Positions 9,529 to 17,229 of a stretch of 49,699 nt of DNA are shown here, in pieces. The stretch covers positions 1-49,699 of the forward strand of contig CANIID010000003.1 in assembly GCA_947467315.1 (NCBI GenBank), in the 5' to 3' direction. Within the stretch, counting starts at the first letter, position 1. Each line of letters begins with the position of its first letter. Source of the DNA: Betaproteobacteria bacterium (GTDB lineage Bacteria; Pseudomonadota; Gammaproteobacteria; Burkholderiales; SG8-41). The notes below the pieces were generated by a model that was given only the letters and a program-made list of their open reading frames with translations, searched no databases and was not told where the DNA came from. The translations under genes and the position numbers were made by a program.

Positions 9529-10758
9529 GTGTTACCACTCGACAAACTACCCGCCCCGCCCGGCGGCGCGCCGCTGGCGCTGCTCAAAGGCATTACTGTG
9601 CTCGACCTGACGACATCCATCGCCGGGCCGTACGCCGCCATGTTGCTCGGTGACATGGGTGCCGAGGTCATCAAGATAGAACGTCCCGGCAAGGGCGACG
9701 ATTGCCGCGCCTGGGGGCCGCCGTGGCTGGATGGCGAATCGTTGTGGTTTCTCAGTGTCAATCGCAACAAGCAAAGCGTCACGCTGGATTACACCACTGA
9801 CGCCGGACGCGCCGTGCTGCACGACATTGTGCGCAAGGTGGATGTGGTGATCGTCAATCTGACGGATCGCGTGCAGAAAAAACTCGGCGTCGATCACGCG
9901 GCCTTGTCCGCGGTGCGTTCGGACATCGTGCATGTGTCGCTGTCGGGTTTTGGCTTGACCGGCGCACGGAAAGATTTTCCCTGCTACGACCTCATCGCCG
10001 AGGGCTACAGCGGCGTGATGGATTTAACCGGTGAGGCCGACAGCCCGCCGCAAAAAGTCGGCACGCCAGCGGCGGATTTGATTGCCGGCATGGATGCTTC
10101 TTACGCCGCGCTCGCGGCCTTGTTCGACAGACAACGTACCGGCAAGGGCCACAAAATCGATATCGCAATGATCGACAGCATGACGCGCTTTATGTCGCCG
10201 CGCATCGTGCCGTATCTCGGCGCGGGCATCGTGCCCGCGCGCAGTGGCGCGAAAGACAGCGTGATTTCGGTGTATCAAACGTTCGACACGCAAGACCGGC
10301 CGATCACGCTGGGGCTCGGCAACGACGGCATCTTCAAGCGCTTCTGGCAGGCTGTGGGGCAGCCCGCCGTGGGCGACGATCCGCGTTACGCTACCAACGC
10401 CGCGCGCTGCGCGGTGCGCGCCGAACTCGTGGAAAAAACACAGACCGTGCTGCTGACGCAACCGCGAGCGCACTGGTTGAAATTGTTTGTGCAGCACAAC
10501 GTGCCGGCAGGCCCGGTGAACAGCGCCGACGAAGTGGCGAGCGATCCTGAATTGATCGCGCGTGGGCTTTTTTATACGGCTACGCAAGGCGAACGCAAAA
10601 TTCCGCAAGTGGGGCTCGGCATCGCGGTGGACGACAACAACGCGAGTTGGCGCAGCGCGCCGCCGCTGCTGGGTGAGCACAACGACAAAGTGCTGGGCGG
10701 GCTGCTGGGCTACGATGCGGCGAAAATTACGCAATTGAAAGCAAACAAGGTAATATAA
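9529..10758 (+). CDS. Family III CoA-transferase (CaiB/BaiF)
   Basis: This family moves CoA from one acyl-CoA to another carboxylic acid through an aspartyl-CoA anhydride. The N-terminus has the diagnostic 'LLKGITVLDLTTSIAGPYA' and 'LGDMGAEVIKIERPG'. The candidate catalytic Asp is D154 in 'CYDLIAEGYSG', with 'DIAMIDSM' further on. I chose the GTG at 9529; TTG codons at 9475 and 9514 are alternatives that would overlap or abut the preceding gene. The stop is two bases before the next ATG, so this enzyme and the MenB/BadI-like hydrolase are almost certainly co-transcribed. It may activate or recycle CoA for the acid that the hydrolase releases or consumes. Substrate unknown. Confidence 0.85.
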   Translation: MLPLDKLPAPPGGAPLALLKGITVLDLTTSIAGPYAAMLLGDMGAEVIKIERPGKGDDCRAWGPPWLDGESLWFLSVNRNKQSVTLDYTTDAGRAVLHDIVRKVDVVIVNLTDRVQKKLGVDHAALSAVRSDIVHVSLSGFGLTGARKDFPCYDLIAEGYSGVMDLTGEADSPPQKVGTPAADLIAGMDASYAALAALFDRQRTGKGHKIDIAMIDSMTRFMSPRIVPYLGAGIVPARSGAKDSVISVYQTFDTQDRPITLGLGNDGIFKRFWQAVGQPAVGDDPRYATNAARCAVRAELVEKTQTVLLTQPRAHWLKLFVQHNVPAGPVNSADEVASDPELIARGLFYTATQGERKIPQVGLGIAVDDNNASWRSAPPLLGEHNDKVLGGLLGYDAAKITQLKANKVI

Positions 10759-10760
10759 AA

Positions 10761-11540
10761 ATGTCTTTTAAAACAATTATTTACGAAGAAGAGGGCGCAA
10801 TAGGCTGGCTCACACTCAACCGCCCCGACGACGGCAATATGTTCACCGCCGAGATGTGTCACGAGATCCGCGATTGCATCGACGCCATCCGCCGCGAAAC
10901 GCGCACGCGCGTGTTGGTGATCACCGGCGCGGGCGATAAATTTTTTTGTATCGGCGGACGCAAGGATGGTCTGGAAAAAACCAATCTCTACGCCGGCATG
11001 CTGCCCACGCTGGAAATTTACGAAAGCATCGAGCGCCTGCAAAAGCCGGTGATTGCCTCGGTCAACGGCTACGCCGTCGGCGGCGGACAAGTGCTGCAGG
11101 TGATGTGCGATATCACCATCGCGAAAGAGAGCGCGGTGTTCCGCCAGGTCGGCCCGATGATGGGCAGCTTCGATGCGGGCTACGGCACCTGGTATCTCGA
11201 AGATTTGGTTGGCAAGAAAAAGGCGAAAGAAATGTGGTTCGCCAATCCGCGCCTGTCGTCGAAAGAAGCGTTGGAGATAGGCCTCATCAACAAGGTAGTG
11301 CCCGACGACAAACTCAAAGAAGAAACCCGCAAGATGGCGCTGGAAATCGCCGATCGCGGCGCGTTCGCGCTGGCGTCGATCAAAGCGGCGTTCACCGCGC
11401 GTCACGGCGGCGTGTCCGGGTTGGCTCGGGTGTCGCATGATTTGCTGTTGCGGCTATATCTGGATACCGATGAGTCGAAAGAATTGGGTGCGTCGTTTCG
11501 GGGTAAGAGGAAGCCGGATACGGATACGTTTGGGCACTGA
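10761..11540 (+). CDS. MenB/BadI-type crotonase (probable ring-opening acyl-CoA hydrolase)
   Basis: The 259-residue crotonase-fold protein has the oxyanion-hole motif 'GYAVGGGQVLQVMCD' but lacks both glutamates that ordinary enoyl-CoA hydratases use. Instead it carries 'QVGPMMGSFDAGYG', 'KKKAKEMWF' and a C-terminal 'GKRKPDTDTF'. These are shared by 1,4-dihydroxy-2-naphthoyl-CoA synthase (MenB) and 2-ketocyclohexanecarboxyl-CoA hydrolase (BadI), two enzymes that make or break a ring C-C bond. No menaquinone genes are nearby, whereas ligase, dehydrogenase and hydratase genes are, so a BadI-like retro-Dieckmann ring cleavage fits better. Cytosolic. The family assignment is firm; the exact substrate is inferred. 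Confidence 0.75.
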   Translation: MSFKTIIYEEEGAIGWLTLNRPDDGNMFTAEMCHEIRDCIDAIRRETRTRVLVITGAGDKFFCIGGRKDGLEKTNLYAGMLPTLEIYESIERLQKPVIASVNGYAVGGGQVLQVMCDITIAKESAVFRQVGPMMGSFDAGYGTWYLEDLVGKKKAKEMWFANPRLSSKEALEIGLINKVVPDDKLKEETRKMALEIADRGAFALASIKAAFTARHGGVSGLARVSHDLLLRLYLDTDESKELGASFRGKRKPDTDTFGH

Positions 11541-11555
11541 TTTTAAGAACAATTT

Positions 11556-11751
11556 TTAACCACAGATGAACCCAGATAAACACAGATAAAACCCCATCCT
11601 CGTCGTTCCCGCGCAGGCGGGAACCCATAACACTGTCTCCGTTGCGTTAGGGTTCCCCAGCCTACCTTCCCCAGCGGGAAGGAGATACCCCCCTGCGCGG
11701 GAATGACGGTGGAAGGGTTATCTGTGTTTATCTGGGTTCATCTGTGGTTAA
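11556..11751. repeat. Composite palindrome: 34-bp inverted arms enclosing a second palindromic repeat
   Basis: The left arm 11556-11589 (TTAACCACAGATGAACCCAG...) is a perfect reverse complement of the right arm 11718-11751. Between them lies a different repeat starting 'GTTCCCGCGCAGGCGGGAAC' and a partly degraded counterpart near 11640-11710. The right arm ends nine bases before the acyl-CoA ligase ATG, so transcripts into that gene would begin with this hairpin. Confidence 0.9.
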
Positions 11752-11760
11752 TCGATATTT

Positions 11761-13404
11761 ATGTCGACACTACTCACACTCCACAACCCGCAAACCGCCC
11801 GCCGCTATTACGACGCCGGCTGGTGGCAAGCCGATACCATGTACACGCTCGCCGCGCAGCACGCCCGCGTGCGCCCGCAGGCTTATGCCTTGCGCGACAG
11901 TCATCATCGGTTAACTTGGCGGCAGTTGGTTGAATGGGTAGATGCGCTCGCCGCCGACATGCATGCCGCAGGCCTGAAGCGCGGCCAGCGCGTCTCAGTG
12001 TGGCTGCCGAATCGTGTTGAAGCGGCGGTGGTGTTTCTCGCCTGCTCGCGCAACGGTTACGTGTGCAATCCGTCGCTGCATCAGAATTACACGGTGGGCG
12101 AAATTGTCACGCTGATGGAGCGCATACAGACCGCCGCGCTGTTCGCGCAAGCCGGTTATGGCGCGAATGCGGATAAGGTCAACGTGTTTGAAGCAGCCAA
12201 GTCGCTGCTAGGGTTAAAGCGTGTGTACCGCATGGATGCGGGCGACTTTCCGGCGCTTGGCGACGAGCCCACATCGACACTGCCGCCCGTAGACACCGAC
12301 CCCGATAAAATCGTCTATCTAGCCTTCACCTCCGGCACCACCGGCATGCCCAAGGGGGTGCTGCACTCTGACAACACGCTGCTCGCCAATGGCCGCGCGA
12401 TGGTGCATGACTGGCATCACGACGAACACACCGTGCTTTACACGCACAGTCCGCTGTCGCATCACATCGGCACGGTCGCGATTGCGCAGAGCCTGTGTGC
12501 TGGCTTTGAGTTGGTGCTGAACGACTTGAAGCCCGGCATGAAGCCTCTCGACGGTCTGCTCGAAACTGGCGCGACGTACGTGATGGGCGTGCCCACCCAC
12601 GCCATTGATATTCTCGCGGACGCCAAGCAGCGCGGCATGTCCAACTTAGGCAAGGTCAACTTGTTCTATATGGCTGGCTCCACCATTCCGCCGCAAACTG
12701 CGCGCGCCTTTCTCGACATGGGCATCAAGCCGCAGAACATCTACGGCATGACCGAAAACGGCTCGCACCAGTACACCATGCCGGATGACAGCGTGGAGAT
12801 CATTACGAGCACCTGCGGGCGCGCCTGTCATGGGTATGAGACGAAGCTGTGGGATCAGGAAAACCCCGACATCGAAGTGACGAAGCCCGGCGACATCGGT
12901 GAAATCGGCACGCGTGGCGCGCTGCTGATGCTGGGTTATTTCAACAATCAAACCGCGACCGAAAATTCGTTCAACGCCGGCGGCTGGTTCATGAGCGGCG
13001 ATCTGGGCCGCATGGATGAACACGGTAATCTGCAAATCGTTGGTCGCAAAAAAGATTTGATTATTCGCGGCGGACATAACATTCATCCGTCGCGTATCGA
13101 AAATCTTGCGTTAAAACACGCGGCGGTGCTGAAGGCGGCGGCGTATCCGGTGGCCGATGATCGCTTGGGCGAGCGCGTGTGTCTGGCCATCATTCAACGC
13201 GACGGCACGCAAATCGAAGCCGATGCCTTGCTGTCGCATCTGAATGAAGCGGGCTTGTCCAAATACGATATGCCGGAATTTTTTATCCGCATGGAGGCGT
13301 TCCCGCTCACCGCCAGCGGCAAGATATTGAAGCGCGAGTTGGTGGAGTGGACCAAGGCGGGCAAGATTGCACCCACGCCGGTGCGCTGGGTGGCTAAGTC
13401 GTGA
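11761..13404 (+). CDS. Acyl-CoA ligase (ANL superfamily), cyclohexanecarboxylate-CoA-ligase-like
   Basis: It activates a carboxylic acid through an acyl-adenylate and transfers it to CoA. Motifs in order: P-loop 'FTSGTTGMPKG' (from about residue 188), 'IYGMTENGSH' (A5), 'SGDLGRMDEHGN' (A7), hinge 'GRKKDLIIRGGHNI' (A8), and the catalytic lysine near the C-terminus in 'SGKILKREL' (K521). The length of 547 residues is normal. The N-terminus ('YYDAGWWQADTM') resembles AliA/EntE-like ligases of cyclic or aromatic acids rather than long-chain FadD. No clear Shine-Dalgarno precedes the ATG; the composite palindrome occupies that place. It is followed after 27 bp by an enoyl-CoA hydratase, which supports a role as the entry enzyme of the block. 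The substrate is inferred from context. Confidence 0.8.
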   Translation: MSTLLTLHNPQTARRYYDAGWWQADTMYTLAAQHARVRPQAYALRDSHHRLTWRQLVEWVDALAADMHAAGLKRGQRVSVWLPNRVEAAVVFLACSRNGYVCNPSLHQNYTVGEIVTLMERIQTAALFAQAGYGANADKVNVFEAAKSLLGLKRVYRMDAGDFPALGDEPTSTLPPVDTDPDKIVYLAFTSGTTGMPKGVLHSDNTLLANGRAMVHDWHHDEHTVLYTHSPLSHHIGTVAIAQSLCAGFELVLNDLKPGMKPLDGLLETGATYVMGVPTHAIDILADAKQRGMSNLGKVNLFYMAGSTIPPQTARAFLDMGIKPQNIYGMTENGSHQYTMPDDSVEIITSTCGRACHGYETKLWDQENPDIEVTKPGDIGEIGTRGALLMLGYFNNQTATENSFNAGGWFMSGDLGRMDEHGNLQIVGRKKDLIIRGGHNIHPSRIENLALKHAAVLKAAAYPVADDRLGERVCLAIIQRDGTQIEADALLSHLNEAGLSKYDMPEFFIRMEAFPLTASGKILKRELVEWTKAGKIAPTPVRWVAKS

Positions 13405-13431
13405 AACGTGAAAAGTGAAATGTGAGCGTAT

Positions 13432-14211
13432 ATGGCAATTGAGCTGACAAGAGTTGAAGAATTCGCGCTGATAACGCTCAATCGTCCCGAAGCGCTGAAT
13501 GCGCTGTCGATGGCGTTGATTCGCGATTTGTCCGCGCGCCTCGACGAAGTGGCAAAAAGCGACGCGCGCGCGCTGATCATCACCGGCGCCGGCCCCAAGG
13601 CGTTTTGTGCCGGTGCGGATATCAAGGAGTTGCAGGGCCGCAGCCTGATGGCGCAAAAGCAGGGCGGCGAATTCGGCCAGGCGACGTTCGCCAAGCTCGA
13701 TACGCTGCCGATGCCATCGGTGGCGGTCATCAATGGCTATGCCTTCGGCGGTGGCATGGAACTCGCGCTCGCCTGCACGTTCAGGCTCGCCACGCGCAAT
13801 GCCAAAATGGGCACGCCCGAAATCAAGCTCGGCCTGATTCCCGGTTACGGCGGCACGCAGCGTCTGCCGCGCGTGGTCGGCGAAGCGCGCGCGCTGGAAA
13901 TGGTGATGACCGGTCGCACGGTGGATGCCGACGAAGCGCTGCGAATCGGGTTGGTGAACCGCCTCGTTGATAACGCAAATGAGGGCGATGCAGTCGCGGC
14001 GGGCATGGCCTTTGCGCGCGAGTTTTCCGGCTACAGTCTGCCGGTGTTGAGCTTCGCACGCGATGCGGTCAAGCGCGCGGGTGAGACGCCGCTGCACGAA
14101 GGTCTAAAGATCGAAACCGACTTGGGCACGCTGGCGTTTCAGACGCAGGATTCGGTCGAGGGCATGGCGGCATTCGCCGAAAAACGCAAACCCGTGTTCA
14201 AGGATAAATAG
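13432..14211 (+). CDS. Enoyl-CoA hydratase (crotonase), BadK-like role
   Basis: This classical 259-residue crotonase hydrates an enoyl-CoA to the 3-hydroxyacyl-CoA. The oxyanion-hole motif 'GYAFGGGMELALAC' supplies one catalytic Glu and 'GTPEIKLGLIPGYGGTQRL' the second, so unlike the MenB/BadI-like gene 2 kb upstream it has the complete hydratase active site. The stop codon is immediately followed by the GTG of the SDR gene, indicating tight translational coupling. In an alicyclic-acid pathway it would hydrate cyclohex-1-enecarboxyl-CoA or a similar compound. It could equally serve ordinary beta-oxidation. Confidence 0.85.
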   Translation: MAIELTRVEEFALITLNRPEALNALSMALIRDLSARLDEVAKSDARALIITGAGPKAFCAGADIKELQGRSLMAQKQGGEFGQATFAKLDTLPMPSVAVINGYAFGGGMELALACTFRLATRNAKMGTPEIKLGLIPGYGGTQRLPRVVGEARALEMVMTGRTVDADEALRIGLVNRLVDNANEGDAVAAGMAFAREFSGYSLPVLSFARDAVKRAGETPLHEGLKIETDLGTLAFQTQDSVEGMAAFAEKRKPVFKDK

Positions 14212-14952
14212 GTGACACTGCCTCGAACCCTGGTCGTGACGGGCGCCAGCCGCGGCATAGGCGCTACTATTGCGCTGGAACTCGCGCAGCGCGGCTACAC
14301 AGTCGCGTGCCTCACGCGCAAGGGCGCGGGGCCTGAAGTCACCGTGCCCGCCGAACTCGTGCCACGTTTTGTCAACGCAAAATGCGATGTCACCGACGAG
14401 GCCAGCGTCAAACAAGCGCTCGCGCAAGTCGCTGCCAAAACCGGCGCCATTCACGGCATCGTCAACAACGCCGGCATTCATCTCGATGGGCCGAGCGACA
14501 AGCTCACGCTGAATGTCTACAACCAGGTGATGAGCACCAATGCCACGGCGGTGTTCACCGCCTGCCGCGAGGTGTATCCGCATCTCATCAAGGCGGGCGG
14601 CGGCATTATCGTCAACATCGGTTCGTTCTTCGACAAGATCGGCGTCAAGCGCAATGTCGCGTACTGCGCGTCGAAGGCGGCGGTGGGCGCCATCACCCGC
14701 TGCCTGGCGGTGGAGTGGGCGTCCAAAAACATCCGCGTGCTCGATGTCGCGCCGGGCTACATCGAAACCGATTTGAATCGCGATGCATTTCAGGGACCGC
14801 TGCGCGACTTTCTCGCCAAGCGCATTCCCGGCGGCAAGCACGGCACGCCGCAGGACATTGCAAAATTGGTCGCGGCGATCTTCAACGAAGACATTCCCTT
14901 CTTGACCGGTGAGACCCTTTACATCGATGGCGGCCAAGGCGTAGCGCATTAG
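14212..14952 (+). CDS. Short-chain dehydrogenase/reductase, BadH-like role
   Basis: This 246-residue classical SDR has the cofactor motif 'VTGASRGIG' (residues ~9-17), 'NNAG' near residue 86, the catalytic 'YCASK' Tyr-Lys pair, and 'PGYIETDLN' after it. The start is a GTG directly adjoining the hydratase's TAG. Placed between hydratase and acyl-CoA dehydrogenase, it most simply oxidises the hydroxyl made by the hydratase to a ketone using NAD(P)+, giving a beta-keto acyl-CoA for the MenB/BadI-like hydrolase. The block also has a split 3-hydroxyacyl-CoA dehydrogenase that could act on the straight-chain product after ring opening. Specificity is inferred. Confidence 0.8.
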   Translation: MTLPRTLVVTGASRGIGATIALELAQRGYTVACLTRKGAGPEVTVPAELVPRFVNAKCDVTDEASVKQALAQVAAKTGAIHGIVNNAGIHLDGPSDKLTLNVYNQVMSTNATAVFTACREVYPHLIKAGGGIIVNIGSFFDKIGVKRNVAYCASKAAVGAITRCLAVEWASKNIRVLDVAPGYIETDLNRDAFQGPLRDFLAKRIPGGKHGTPQDIAKLVAAIFNEDIPFLTGETLYIDGGQGVAH

Positions 14953-14980
14953 TAAGTATATGTTTTTAAATGATAATTTA
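14953..14980. repeat. AT-rich gene-edge motif, copy A
   Basis: TAAGTATATGTTTTTAAATG and eight further A/T-rich bases fill the 27-bp gap between the SDR and the acyl-CoA dehydrogenase. Closely similar sequences occur at 23411 and 42796, and looser ones at 39052 and 49210. It stands out sharply from the surrounding GC-rich DNA. Confidence 0.5.
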
Positions 14981-16158
14981 TGGGCTTACCGATGAAGGTA
15001 TTTGAGCGTCTGGATCATAGCGTCGCATTCAGCAATGAAGAACGCATGCTGATCGACGCCGTGCGCACGCTCGCGCGAGACGAGATCGCGCCGCGTGCGG
15101 CGGCGTACGACCGCAGCGGCGAATTCCCGTGGGACAACGTGAAGTCGATCAACGCGCTGGGGCTGAACGCGATGTTCGTGCCCGAGGCCTACGGCGGCGC
15201 GCAACTGTCGTATGCGGCGTATCTCGAATGCGTGCGTGAAATCAGCAAAGCGTGCGCGTCCACCGGCGTGATCTGGGCGACGAATTTTCACGCGATGAAA
15301 CCGCTGATCGAATTCGGCAACGAGGAACAGAAAAAACGTTTGTTGCCGAAAGTGGCAGAGGGCGCGCTGGCGTCACTGGTGATTACCGAGCCGACCGCCG
15401 GGTCCGACGCGACGGGCATGAAAACATCGTTCAAGCCCGATGGTGATTCGATTATCGTCAACGGTTCGAAAACCTTTATCACCAATGGCGCGCACGCCGA
15501 TCTGCTGCTGGTGTTTGGCAAATGGACCGACATTGAAGATAGCAAGGCGTCGATTTCCGTACTGGTGATGGAAAAAGGCACGCCCGGTTTGAAAGTGCTG
15601 CGCGAAGAGGACAAAATGGGGTTGCGCGCCTCCAGCACCGCCACGCTGGCGTTCGACAATTGCCGCGTGCCACGCGCAAACCTGCTGCGCAACCCCGGCG
15701 ATGGACTGAAAATATTGCTCGCCTCGCTCAACCGTTCGCGCCCCAGCGTCGCGGCGCACGCACTGGGCATCGCGCGCGGCGCGTTCGAGGACGCAGTGAA
15801 CTACATCAACGAGCGCAAACAATCCGGTCGCAAAATCGTCGAGTTTCAGGGCATCCAGTTCATGCTCGCTGACATGGCCACCGATCTTGCGCAGTGCGAA
15901 GCATGGCTGTGGCACGTGGCGCGCATGGTGGATGGCGGCGCCAGCGATTTTGGCGTCGAGTCGTCGATGCTCAAGATGCGCGCGGCCGATGTGGCGATGC
16001 GCATCACCACCGACGCAGTACAACTGCACGGCGGCTACGGCTACATCAAGGATTTTCGCGCCGAGCGGCTGATGCGCGACGCGAAGATCACGCAGATTTG
16101 GGAAGGCACCAATCAGATACACCGGCAATTGATTGGGCGGAGTTTTTTGAAGAAGTGA
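14980..16158 (+). CDS. Acyl-CoA dehydrogenase (FAD), AliB-like role
   Basis: This is a 392-residue member of the short/medium-chain acyl-CoA dehydrogenase family, which introduces an alpha,beta double bond and passes electrons to ETF. Seen motifs are 'VITEPTAGSDATGM' (FAD/substrate), 'GSKTFITNGAHADL', 'QLHGGYGYIKDF' and the C-terminal 'IWEGTNQIHR'. The Glu of the last motif sits where the catalytic base lies in SCAD and MCAD. The start is ATG 14980 or ATG 14992; neither has a strong ribosome-binding site and the first four residues are uncertain. In the proposed pathway it would convert the ligase product to the enoyl-CoA used by the hydratase. No ETF genes are in the window. Confidence 0.85.
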   Translation: MGLPMKVFERLDHSVAFSNEERMLIDAVRTLARDEIAPRAAAYDRSGEFPWDNVKSINALGLNAMFVPEAYGGAQLSYAAYLECVREISKACASTGVIWATNFHAMKPLIEFGNEEQKKRLLPKVAEGALASLVITEPTAGSDATGMKTSFKPDGDSIIVNGSKTFITNGAHADLLLVFGKWTDIEDSKASISVLVMEKGTPGLKVLREEDKMGLRASSTATLAFDNCRVPRANLLRNPGDGLKILLASLNRSRPSVAAHALGIARGAFEDAVNYINERKQSGRKIVEFQGIQFMLADMATDLAQCEAWLWHVARMVDGGASDFGVESSMLKMRAADVAMRITTDAVQLHGGYGYIKDFRAERLMRDAKITQIWEGTNQIHRQLIGRSFLKK

Positions 16159-16160
16159 TT

Positions 16161-16331
16161 TTTGACGCGGATTTACGCAGATAAACGCAGATTAACCCCC
16201 TACCGTCATTCCCGCGAAGGCGGGAATCCATAACACTGTCTCCGTTGCGAATGCGTTATGGGTTCCCGCCTTCGCGGGAACGACGGGGGATGTTTTCTAA
16301 TCCGCGTTTATCTGCGTAAATCCGCGTCAAA
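16161..16331. repeat. Second composite palindrome with 34-bp inverted arms
   Basis: The left arm 16161-16194 (TTTGACGCGGATTTACGCAG...) pairs with the right arm 16298-16331 at 33 of 34 positions. Inside is an intact hairpin repeat with 'CATTCCCGCGAAGGCGGGAA' on the left and its complement around 16262-16285. The arms are a diverged version of those at 11556-11751, while the core shares a 21-base identical run with that locus. The structure ends 21 bp before the 3-hydroxyacyl-CoA dehydrogenase start. Confidence 0.9.
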
Positions 16332-16352
16332 TTTTTTAAGGTTTTCTGAAAA

Positions 16353-17228
16353 ATGCACAACATCAAAACCGTAGGCGTCGCCGGCAGCGGCACCATGGGC
16401 GCGGGCATCGCGATTGTTGCGGCGCGTGCGGGCTTTAAAACCATCGTATTCGACACGCAGCAAGCCGCGCTGGATCGCGCGCGCAAACAGACCGAGGGTT
16501 TCTTCGCGAAGTCCGTCGAGCGCAAGAAACTCACGCAGCCGCAGGTCGAAACCATGCTCGCCAACCTGACTGCGACCACGCGCATCGACGACATGGCTGC
16601 TTGCGACATCGTGATCGAAGCGGTGTTCGAGAACCTCAAGGTCAAGCACGACCTATTGGCGCAGCTCAACAAGGCCTGCAAGCCGGAAGCGCTGTTCGCC
16701 TCGAACACGTCCACGCTGTCGATCACCGAGATTGCCGCCGGTTCAGGCCGCGACGAAAAATTCGTCGGCATGCATTTCTGTCTGCCGGCGCAGTTGATGA
16801 AGCTGATCGAGATGTCGCCGGGGCTGCGCACCAGCGATGAAACGTTCAACGCCGCTTGGGATTTCGCCAAGGCCCTGGGGCAGATTCCGGTGAAGACCAA
16901 AGACAACCCCGGCTTCATTCTCAATTATTTTCTGGTGCCGTTTAACAACGACGCGATACGGCTGGTGGAGGCGGGCGTGGCGGCGCCCGCCGATATTGAT
17001 CGCGCGATCAAGGTGGGGCTGGGTTACCCAATGGGGCCGCTGGAGTTGCTGGATCTCGTGGGGCTGGATACGCACTTGCTGGTGGCCGAGGCGCTGTACT
17101 CGTCCACGCACGAGCCGCGCGCCGCCGTGCCCGCGCTGGTCAAGCGCATGATCGCGGCGGGGCAGTTGGGCCGCAAGACGGGGCAGGGGTTCTACACCTA
17201 TAAAACCAACGCGATGTTTGGGGGCTGA
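16353..17228 (+). CDS. 3-hydroxyacyl-CoA dehydrogenase, catalytic half of a split PaaH-type enzyme
   Basis: The 291-residue protein has the NAD-binding motif 'GVAGSGTMGAGIA' at residues ~8-20 and the family's catalytic residues: Ser in 'SNTSTLS', His in 'GMHFCLPAQ' with Glu twelve residues later in 'MKLIEM', and Asn in 'KDNPGF'. The usual HFFNP context of the histidine is replaced by HFCLP. A C-terminal 3HCDH domain follows and ends in 'GRKTGQGFYTY'. It oxidises a 3-hydroxyacyl-CoA to the 3-oxo form. The next gene starts two bases after the stop and carries the second half of a full-length PaaH/PaaC-type protein (291 + 233 residues, against about 500 in the fused form). Confidence 0.85.
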   Translation: MHNIKTVGVAGSGTMGAGIAIVAARAGFKTIVFDTQQAALDRARKQTEGFFAKSVERKKLTQPQVETMLANLTATTRIDDMAACDIVIEAVFENLKVKHDLLAQLNKACKPEALFASNTSTLSITEIAAGSGRDEKFVGMHFCLPAQLMKLIEMSPGLRTSDETFNAAWDFAKALGQIPVKTKDNPGFILNYFLVPFNNDAIRLVEAGVAAPADIDRAIKVGLGYPMGPLELLDLVGLDTHLLVAEALYSSTHEPRAAVPALVKRMIAAGQLGRKTGQGFYTYKTNAMFGG

Positions 17229-17229
17229 G

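Noticed and set aside
10761..11540. Annotation as menaquinone enzyme MenB
   Set aside because: MenB-like motifs are present, but no other menaquinone gene is nearby and the surroundings are acyl-CoA catabolism.
11556..16331. Repeated palindromes considered as a CRISPR array
   Set aside because: The repeats are inverted, kilobases apart and have no regular spacers or cas genes.
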